Positions 39,570 to 45,689 of a DNA stretch of 64,000 bases are shown piece after piece. The stretch is from Pontibacter harenae (GTDB lineage Bacteria; Bacteroidota; Bacteroidia; Cytophagales; Hymenobacteraceae): the NCBI RefSeq assembly GCF_020907245.1, contig NZ_JAJJWH010000012.1:1701-65700 (forward strand), in the 5' to 3' direction. Positions within the stretch are counted from its first letter, which is position 1. Each line of letters begins with the position of its first letter. Under the pieces are notes generated by a model. It did no database searches. It saw nothing but the letters and a program-made list of their open reading frames with translations, and had not been told where the DNA came from. Both the position numbers and the translations under genes were made by a program.

Positions 39570-39610
39570 AAGCACCTTAATAGTATTGTGAGGACTTAGA
39601 ACTGAAGATT

Positions 39611-40231
39611 TTATTTCCTTATTACCCTTGAGAAGTCAATTGCTTCTCTATTCATTTCAGTGATAGCCTCGTGGCATGAGTGGCATACACTAACTAACTC
39701 AAACAAAGGTTCATTCTTCCAATATCTGTATGACTTATGGTGAACCTGAGTTGCTTTTTTTTCAAGGCAGGATTGACAAACAAAGTTATCTCTTTTAAGA
39801 ACCAACTCTCTTCTCTTTTTCCATTCATCAGTTAATAGATACTCAGTATGCTCTTCTAAAAACTTATCAAGAGACTGTTCTTTCTGAAACTTCTTTCTCT
39901 TTTCATCATAACGTTTGTATATCTCACTCAAACTCTCATAATGAGAGAATTGAAAGGCATGGGCAGCATCCATATCTGCTTCAGGCAAGGAGTTGAAATT
40001 ATCAACCTTGCTCTTGCTATAGAAGTTTGACTCAAGCTCTCCGCAAGCAAAGCACTGTTTCTTTAGATGATGCTTACCGATAGAGTTACGATACTGAACA
40101 TAAACCATATTGTGGTTGTGGCAAGGCTTCCTATCTGAGGTGATATAATTCCAACAAGAGTCGCAGTAACTAATAGTAATTTCTTCTTTGGGAAACTCCT
40201 TACATAAAGCATTACATCTTGGGCACTCCAT
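39611..40231 (-). CDS. HNH endonuclease with multiple Cys zinc-finger-like pairs
   Basis: 206 residues. The C-terminal part (about 135-200) is an HNH nuclease: WKKRRELVLKRDNFVCQSC, then QVHHKSYRYW with the metal and general-base His, then LVSVCHSCHEAI. Before it are CPRC, CDSC and CFAC pairs (residues 3-6, about 23-26 and 60-63), probably zinc ribbons, and a Glu/Lys-rich helix. It has its own terminator, so it is transcribed apart from the helicase-methyltransferase operon. It may be a second effector of the defence cassette or an element-maintenance nuclease; the sequence does not decide. Confidence 0.85.
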   Translation of the reverse strand: MECPRCNALCKEFPKEEITISYCDSCWNYITSDRKPCHNHNMVYVQYRNSIGKHHLKKQCFACGELESNFYSKSKVDNFNSLPEADMDAAHAFQFSHYESLSEIYKRYDEKRKKFQKEQSLDKFLEEHTEYLLTDEWKKRRELVLKRDNFVCQSCLEKKATQVHHKSYRYWKNEPLFELVSVCHSCHEAITEMNREAIDFSRVIRK

Positions 40232-40328
40232 ATTATGTAAAAATTAAAATTGAGCAGAGAAAGATTGAGATAATATTATTAGAAAGTATAACCAGCTATA
40301 CACAATAATAATAAGTTCTTTTGGAGAG

Positions 40329-40380
40329 GTATGCAAACAGGACGCTATTTAAGCAGTTTGTATGCAATATGTATGCAAAC
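40329..40380. promoter_or_regulatory. Candidate right arm-type recombinase sites (three TATGCAA repeats)
   Basis: The word gtatgcaa occurs at 40329-40336, 40360-40367 and 40371-40378, all in the same direction, just inside the right repeat. The same word lies inside the left end before the integrase gene. Repeats at both inner ends fit accessory sites for Int/Xis binding. Confidence 0.55.
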
Positions 40381-40417
40381 AAAAAAGCACTTACCAGATT
40401 GCTCTGTGTAAGTGCTT
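40381..40417 (-). terminator. Element-supplied terminator for the rebuilt tRNA gene
   Basis: The stem aagcacttac/gtaagtgctt (40385-40394 and 40408-40417) with an outer A6 tract is identical to the stranded chromosomal terminator at 30671-30710, but the loop differs in length and sequence. It lies 9 bp beyond the tRNA. Confidence 0.75.
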
Positions 40418-40426
40418 GATTATCAA

Positions 40427-40473
40427 GTGGGCCCACCTGGAATCGAACCAGGCACCTACTGATTATGAGTCAG
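40427..40473 (-). other. Right attachment repeat inside the intact tRNA(CAU) gene
   Basis: The 47-bp copy identical to 30721-30767; it begins one base beyond the tRNA 3' end and ends at the outer edge of the anticodon stem. Confidence 0.92.
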
Positions 40474-40501
40474 TTGCTCTAACCGAATGAGCTATAGGCC
40501 C
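40428..40501 (-). tRNA. tRNA with CAU anticodon (elongator Met or Ile2)
   Basis: A 74-nt cloverleaf on the minus strand: acceptor GGGCCTA pairing with TGGGCCC, D arm GCTC/GAGC, anticodon arm ACTGA-CTCATAA-TCAGT with anticodon CAT at 40465-40467, T arm CCTGG-TTCGATT-CCAGG, discriminator A, no encoded CCA. It is not an initiator tRNA. CAU is read as Met, or as Ile when the wobble C becomes lysidine; the acceptor stem resembles Bacteroidota tRNA-Ile, so Ile2 is possible. The mobile element supplies its 3' part. Confidence 0.93.
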
Positions 40502-40602
40502 GTTCCCTTCAAAAGCGCTTTAGAAGCGTTTCTTTGTATTTGGGAGTGCAATTCTACATATTTGCATTCAAATTGTCAAACAGAACACAAATATTTTTTT
40601 CA

Positions 40603-41235
40603 GTGGACTTAAAAAAAATTAAAAATATCATCTTCGACCTGGGCGGTGTTATCATCAATATCGACTATAACAAGAGCATCAGAGAGCTGGAGAAGCACTG
40701 TAAAGGCGGCCGTACCATAGAATACAACCAAAGAGCGCAGTCAAAACTGTTCGACCTTTTTGAGACGGGCAAGAGCAATGCTGATGAGTTTAGAGCGCAA
40801 CTACGCGATACGTATGAGTTAGAAGCTACCGACGAGGAAATTGACGCCGCCTGGAATGCCATGCTGCTGGATATCCCTAAAGAGCGTATAGACTTGCTGT
40901 TGGAGCTGGGTAAGCAATACCGTATTTTCTTGCTTAGCAATACAAACGAAATACACCTGAAGCGCTTCAACGAGATGGTAGCGCATAGCTTTACCATTCC
41001 TAGCCTGGATTCTCTTTTCGAGCAAACATACTACTCGCATCTGATTGGGCTGCGAAAACCTGATGCGATTGTGTTTGAGCAGATACTACAGCAAAACGGC
41101 TTAGCAAAGGAAGAAACTCTTTTTATAGACGATAGTATCCAGCATATCGAAAGCGCTCAAAAAATTGGCATCCAGACTTTGCACTTGCAGCCGCCCTTAA
41201 CTATAAACGAATTTTTTGGAGATGCTGGAAAGTAG
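40603..41235 (+). CDS. HAD-superfamily (IA) phosphatase, YihX-like
   Basis: About 210 residues from GTG at 40603; the frame is open further upstream to a TTG at 40534, but the family normally starts just before the first motif. Motif I is IIFDLGGVII, motif II is LLSNTNEIH, motif III is the Lys in LRKPDAIVF, and motif IV is FIDDS. The cap is the small helical type (about 15-85). Likely substrates are sugar phosphates such as glucose-1-phosphate, by analogy with YihX, but specificity cannot be read. Its stop overlaps the start of the site-2 protease gene by 14 bp. Confidence 0.88.
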   Translation: MDLKKIKNIIFDLGGVIINIDYNKSIRELEKHCKGGRTIEYNQRAQSKLFDLFETGKSNADEFRAQLRDTYELEATDEEIDAAWNAMLLDIPKERIDLLLELGKQYRIFLLSNTNEIHLKRFNEMVAHSFTIPSLDSLFEQTYYSHLIGLRKPDAIVFEQILQQNGLAKEETLFIDDSIQHIESAQKIGIQTLHLQPPLTINEFFGDAGK

Positions 41236-42511
41236 GAAACTGCGCCAGTACGGGCTACACCTGCTGCTTTTCTGTATCACTTTAGTTACCACAACCATAG
41301 CGGGGGCAGAGTGGCAGTTAGGAAAACTGTTCTTCTTGAGTACCGAAGGGTTTGATGGCACGGGCACGCTTACCTGGGCACAGGCTGTGGCAGGTCTATA
41401 TTTTTCAGTCCCATTTTTGGGAGTGCTTACGGTGCATGAATTTGGCCATTACTTTACGGCCAAACATTACCGCACACACGTTACTTTGCCCTATTACATC
41501 CCCTTATGGTTTGGCATTACATCGTCTATAGGCACAATGGGTGCCTTTATCCGCATCAAGAGCCAGATTATTTCGAGGAAGCAGTTCTTTGATATAGGTG
41601 TAGCTGGCCCTTTGGCAGGTTTTGTGGTTGCACTACCTCTACTTTGGTATGGTTTTACACACCTGCCTGATCCTGCATACATTTTTACGATACACCCAGA
41701 GTATAAACAGTTTGGTTTAGACTATGCACAGCATGTCTATAACAATGATTTTGGAAATTTTGCTTTAGGCAAGAACCTCCTGTTTCTGTTATTTGAAAGG
41801 TTTGTAGCAGATCCTGCATTCATGCCAAACAGGTACGAGATCATGCACTACCCTTTTCTGTTTGCCGGATACTTGTCTTTGTTTTTTACGGCGCTAAACC
41901 TATTACCCATTGGCCAGTTAGACGGAGGGCATGTACTGTACGGCTTAATTGGCAATACACGTTTTAACAGGCTCTCACCGATCTTCTTTATATGCTTTAT
42001 ACTTTATGCAGGATTGGGCGTTATCTCGCCGTATACCGTACCTGTGTGGTCGGTGGAGCTACTTATTGTATTTGCACCCTTCACCTACTGGGCTTTCTGG
42101 AAGCTTCTTAAGAGCACACGCTTAGGTTTTCTTGTTGCCATGATCATGCTGTTGCTACAGTATAGCTTCGCCACAACTTTCCCTGATTACGAAGGCTATA
42201 TCTGGATGTGGAGTTTTTATTTACTGTACCTGGTGTTTGTGTTAGAAACAGCCGTACCAAAGCCTCTTTATGCGCTTTATTTAGCCTTGCTAGTGGTAGG
42301 TGTACAGCTAGCTATTTCCTTGGCTTTCCCTGATGCAGATGGCTATAGCGGCTGGCTTGTTTTTGGTTTGCTACTGTCGCGCATTATGGGCATTTACCAT
42401 CCATCCTGCCCAGACGAAAGGCCTCTTACACCAACTCAAAAGGCACTGGGCGTATTGGCATTCGCTATCTTTATACTTTGCTTTACGCCTTCTCCTTTCA
42501 TTATTGAATAA
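41222..42511 (+). CDS. Site-2 protease-family membrane zinc metalloprotease
   Basis: About 429 residues from ATG at 41222. There are some ten hydrophobic segments. The zinc-binding motif HEFGH lies near 73-77 in a membrane helix, and the third ligand is in NLLPIGQLDGGH near 230. No PDZ domain is seen, unlike RseP, so it belongs to the simpler M50 branch. In Bacteroidota, such proteins are often annotated as site-2 proteases of unknown substrate. It is translationally coupled to the HAD phosphatase. Confidence 0.9.
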   Translation: MLESRKLRQYGLHLLLFCITLVTTTIAGAEWQLGKLFFLSTEGFDGTGTLTWAQAVAGLYFSVPFLGVLTVHEFGHYFTAKHYRTHVTLPYYIPLWFGITSSIGTMGAFIRIKSQIISRKQFFDIGVAGPLAGFVVALPLLWYGFTHLPDPAYIFTIHPEYKQFGLDYAQHVYNNDFGNFALGKNLLFLLFERFVADPAFMPNRYEIMHYPFLFAGYLSLFFTALNLLPIGQLDGGHVLYGLIGNTRFNRLSPIFFICFILYAGLGVISPYTVPVWSVELLIVFAPFTYWAFWKLLKSTRLGFLVAMIMLLLQYSFATTFPDYEGYIWMWSFYLLYLVFVLETAVPKPLYALYLALLVVGVQLAISLAFPDADGYSGWLVFGLLLSRIMGIYHPSCPDERPLTPTQKALGVLAFAIFILCFTPSPFIIE

Positions 42512-42533
42512 AGAAGAGAAGCTGAATCTATAA

Positions 42534-42575
42534 ATAGAAAGAGGTAGAAGGTTTGTTCCTTCTACCTCTTTCTAT
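42534..42575. terminator. Bidirectional terminator between convergent genes
   Basis: A perfect 18-bp stem (arms 42534-42551 and 42558-42575, core gaggtagaagg) with a 6-nt loop, between the plus-strand protease gene and the minus-strand rhodanese gene. Confidence 0.85.
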
Positions 42576-42594
42576 TTTTGAGTACTTTAGCTAA

Positions 42595-42900
42595 TTAGCC
42601 ATTGTAAGCCAGAATGCCACCTAGCAGGTTACGCACATTGTTGAAGCCTTGCTGTTGTAAAAAAGCTTTTGCGTTGGCAGAACGAGCACCAGAGCGGCAT
42701 TGCACAATCACTTCCTGATCCTTCAGGTCTTCCAAATCGTCCAGGCGCTGTGGCAAAGTACCCAGCGGAATGTTCTGTGAACCTTCAATTCTTGTCTCCT
42801 GGTATTCCCAGTCTTCGCGCACATCTATTATAACAGGTGTCTCTCCTTTGTTCAGACGCTCTTTCAGTTCGTCTACAGTAATATCAGCTGATGTTATCAT
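42595..42900 (-). CDS. Single-domain rhodanese-like protein
   Basis: 101 residues with one rhodanese domain: VIIDVREDWEYQ, IPLGTLP, and the active-site loop VQCRSGARS with Cys68. It could transfer sulfane sulphur or act in redox or thiosulphate metabolism; the substrate is unknown. Its start overlaps the upstream T9SS protein stop by 4 bp (ATGA). Confidence 0.93.
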   Translation of the reverse strand: MITSADITVDELKERLNKGETPVIIDVREDWEYQETRIEGSQNIPLGTLPQRLDDLEDLKDQEVIVQCRSGARSANAKAFLQQQGFNNVRNLLGGILAYNG

Positions 42901-44717
42901 GGTTTGCTAAGTATAAGTTTTTTTATAGTTACAAATTTATTTTTCTCTATACGTACATTATATAACCCTGAGCTTAGATGCTCCAGATTAACAGGCTCTG
43001 TGCCTCTTTTATAAGACTGCTCATGCACTAACCTTCCTGCCAGATCATACACCTGCAGGCGTTCATATTCTCCGCTTACATATACCTTGCCCGTACTTGG
43101 GTTTGGATAAATAAGATAACCTTCCTTTTCAAGTTGATCATCATCCAGACCTAAAACGGTCTCGCCCGTCATTACAGGGCGCATCATTATAGCTCCTTGT
43201 GTAAAGTTATCGGTTTGCCAGCCGTTTACACTGCTCCAGACAAAACGTCTGTCAACCATAGGCTCGTTTTTATCAAAGCCCATATTTATAAACAAACTTC
43301 CTGGCTGCGACCAACCTATATAAAAGGCTCCCTGCACTGGAACAGCTCTACTCAGTTCTACCTCATAAAACCCATTCAATGTTTCACTGTACTGCACCTG
43401 AAAGGCTTGCTGGTGCAGTATTTCACCAGGAATACCGTTAGCATCTTCCCAAACCCTGAAAGTAACAGAGGTATTTGATAAATTATTTCTAACCCTTGGA
43501 AAATGTACCCGAAACGCCCGCACTTGGTCTGGTTTGTTTAAATCAAAACGCTGTGCTACCTGTGATGCACCTGTTGCAATGTAATTAAAACCTGCTTCTG
43601 CCGTGCCATCATCGTAGGCGTAGTAGTTGGCTATTTCCGTTTCTCGGTAGGTGGTATCGTTTGCCCGCAGTAGGGGGTTCTGCTCATTTGTTATCAGTAC
43701 CATGCTATGGCGCAGCACGAAGTTTTCGGCTGGCAAACCAATGTTAGTTAAACTCGGTGCTCCCGAAATTTCATATTGGCGGCTACCTCCAGGAATCAAG
43801 CCTTGGGCCCTTAGAAAAGTATCGGCGATAGCTGCGCCAGCCACTTCTAAGAATCCTCGCCAGCTGATGGCTCCAGGCACAGAACCCAAGTTGTTCAACG
43901 TGGCAGTCACCTCCTCAGCTAACGCCTCTTCAGGAGCTTCCACGAACTGCCACCTCGGCATGGCAGTATAATCTTTTAATAATTTAGAGACATTTTTGCT
44001 GATAGCAATATCTGTTGTTCTGTTCTGCCCTTTGCGCCTGTTTCTATCTAACACCACATAATCTAAGTTCCAGGTATCAGCCAGACCGTTTCGTAAGCCA
44101 ATGTTTCTGAACCTGAACTGAAAATCATTATGAAAGAAGCGCGAATCTTTTAATCCTACAAAAACCTGTGCAAATTCCGTTACTTCTCCTACAGCATTTT
44201 GCCGCCACACCTCTTGCCAGGCGCCTGAGGCATTTTTAAACTCCAGCACCAGGTAAATGGTGTTGTTTGCATTTCTGGAAGGCACTTCGCCCATCCCTCC
44301 CGATTGCCAGTAAAAGCTGAGGTAAACAGAGTCGCTGGGGCTAAGCACACTTAGTAGAAATGGCTGCGAAGTAAGGGTGTCTGAGGGCCCTGCAGTTAAG
44401 GAACCAGGCACGTATGGCCTACCTTGGGCGTTAAGCCCGTCCATAGTCGCTACATTTATAGTAATAGGGTTTAAACCGTAGCGGTTGTTAATAAATACGC
44501 CTCCATTTAACCAGCGCTCAGGATCTGGAGACACATCCGAATTAGCGAAATCACCAAAAAAAGGCAAAGAAACAGGTGCCGCCGACTGGCGAAGCGCTAC
44601 AGCCGCATTACGCTCAACCTGGCGTACCTCCTGCTGCAAAGGCTGTAGCACCACCTGTGCCCATGCCCCCACACTACAGGTAAGTACAACAAAAATAACC
44701 GCCAGCGCCTTTTTCAT
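42897..44717 (-). CDS. T9SS-secreted protein of unknown function
   Basis: 606 residues with a signal peptide ending in VGAWAQ and a C-terminal T9SS sorting domain of about 75 residues (YLIYPNPSTGKVYV, LQVYDLAGRLVHEQ, LSSGLYNVRI, basic KKLILSKP end). The central part is beta-rich (SVYLSFYWQSGG, WNLDYVVLDRNR, ANYYAYDDGTAEAGF), similar to the many T9SS cargo proteins without known domains. A role in the cell surface or secreted matrix is inference. It lies between the PASTA gene and the rhodanese gene, and a terminator precedes it. Confidence 0.85.
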   Translation of the reverse strand: MKKALAVIFVVLTCSVGAWAQVVLQPLQQEVRQVERNAAVALRQSAAPVSLPFFGDFANSDVSPDPERWLNGGVFINNRYGLNPITINVATMDGLNAQGRPYVPGSLTAGPSDTLTSQPFLLSVLSPSDSVYLSFYWQSGGMGEVPSRNANNTIYLVLEFKNASGAWQEVWRQNAVGEVTEFAQVFVGLKDSRFFHNDFQFRFRNIGLRNGLADTWNLDYVVLDRNRRKGQNRTTDIAISKNVSKLLKDYTAMPRWQFVEAPEEALAEEVTATLNNLGSVPGAISWRGFLEVAGAAIADTFLRAQGLIPGGSRQYEISGAPSLTNIGLPAENFVLRHSMVLITNEQNPLLRANDTTYRETEIANYYAYDDGTAEAGFNYIATGASQVAQRFDLNKPDQVRAFRVHFPRVRNNLSNTSVTFRVWEDANGIPGEILHQQAFQVQYSETLNGFYEVELSRAVPVQGAFYIGWSQPGSLFINMGFDKNEPMVDRRFVWSSVNGWQTDNFTQGAIMMRPVMTGETVLGLDDDQLEKEGYLIYPNPSTGKVYVSGEYERLQVYDLAGRLVHEQSYKRGTEPVNLEHLSSGLYNVRIEKNKFVTIKKLILSKP

Positions 44718-44776
44718 GTTTGTTTAAATGTTCTACTATAAATGAGCCAATATAATTACTCCTGAAGCTTTAGAAC

Positions 44777-44808
44777 GAAAACGCCCACCGTTTCTGGTAG
44801 GCGTTTTC
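44777..44808 (-). terminator. Terminator of the ddl-PASTA unit
   Basis: Stem gaaaacgcccacc/ggtaggcgttttc with one mismatch and a 6-nt loop, starting 19 bp after the PASTA gene stop. Confidence 0.7.
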
Positions 44809-44827
44809 CTAAAATTATTTTATCTTC

Positions 44828-45604
44828 TTAATCTATACCTTGCACAGGCTCCATACCAGCAACCCAAAGGTCCACCAGTTCACCTACCCGTACTTTAGCG
44901 CCAACCTCAGCAAAAGGACGTTGTTTCAGTACCGTTCCGTCTGCCTCACTGCTGCCTTGCACGTGAATGATATTGCCTAGCTGAAGCCCCTGCTCTACTA
45001 ATATGACAGTGGCTCTCTCTACAGGCATTCCTACTACATCAGGAATTTCAAACTCTGTATCGCCAAGGCCATTACCCACGTGCAGGTCCACTACAGAGCC
45101 TTTTGGCACTGCTTCACCAGGTTTTACCTCACGGCCATTTACAAACTGCTTCAGCACGGCGTTCTTCTGTAAATCTGGCACCTCTGTTACCTTACCCTTC
45201 TTTAAGTCGTAGCTTTTAAGTATAAGCTCAGCATTCCGAACAGAACCATCGATTAGCTTTGGCATCTTAATCATTGGTGGGTTCTTCATGTTTACGCTCA
45301 CATAAATCTTCCGATCTTCCTTCACCTGAGCACCCTGTACTGGGTCCTGCGTTAGTATTTCAAACGGCTTCCTGTCAGGGTTATAGCTAGAGTCATTTAC
45401 AAAGTAGCGCAGATTCTGCTCCTCCAATAGTTCCTCTGCATCAGAGAGCTGCATCCCTTCTATTCTGGGCACAGGAATACTCTCCCCATGGTTGGTCTTA
45501 GATGGAAGGTAGAAGTAGAAGAAGCCGATGATCAGCAGCACTACAATCACTCCCATAATGAACAGATGTTTTATAACATCTAAAAATGAATTCGCTTTGA
45601 ACAT
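44828..45604 (-). CDS. Membrane-anchored PASTA-domain protein
   Basis: 258 residues from ATG at 45604 (MFKANSFLD); the frame is open 17 codons further but that part is Cys-rich and unlike the family. A membrane helix (LFIMGVIVVLLIIGFFYFYL, about 13-32) is followed by three PASTA repeats (VPRIEGMQLSDAEELLEEQ, MPKLIDGSVRNAELILKS, IPDVVGMPVERATVILVEQG). It lacks a kinase domain. PASTA domains bind peptidoglycan precursors or muropeptides, which fits its place 85 bp downstream of the D-Ala-D-Ala ligase gene. Confidence 0.92.
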   Translation of the reverse strand: MFKANSFLDVIKHLFIMGVIVVLLIIGFFYFYLPSKTNHGESIPVPRIEGMQLSDAEELLEEQNLRYFVNDSSYNPDRKPFEILTQDPVQGAQVKEDRKIYVSVNMKNPPMIKMPKLIDGSVRNAELILKSYDLKKGKVTEVPDLQKNAVLKQFVNGREVKPGEAVPKGSVVDLHVGNGLGDTEFEIPDVVGMPVERATVILVEQGLQLGNIIHVQGSSEADGTVLKQRPFAEVGAKVRVGELVDLWVAGMEPVQGID

Positions 45605-45689
45605 ATTTTTAAGACAAAAGACGCAGGACAAAAGATATAAAACTTCTGCCTTCAAACATTCTTAACTTTTTAACCTTCTAATTTTCAAA

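Larger units (their letters stand above)
30721..40473. mobile_element. 9.7-kb integrative element in a tRNA(CAU) gene carrying a restriction-modification-like cassette
   Basis: Bounded by perfect 47-bp direct repeats (30721-30767 and 40427-40473). The integrase lies just inside the left repeat, followed by an excisionase-like HTH gene and a Rep-like gene, then a minus-strand cargo of a helicase/nuclease, two methyltransferase ORFs and an HNH protein. The base composition is visibly AT-richer than the flanks. No capsid, portal, terminase or conjugation genes are seen, so it would be an integrative mobilizable element or satellite that relies on a helper, or an integrated replicon. Type and mobility are inference. 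Confidence 0.9.
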
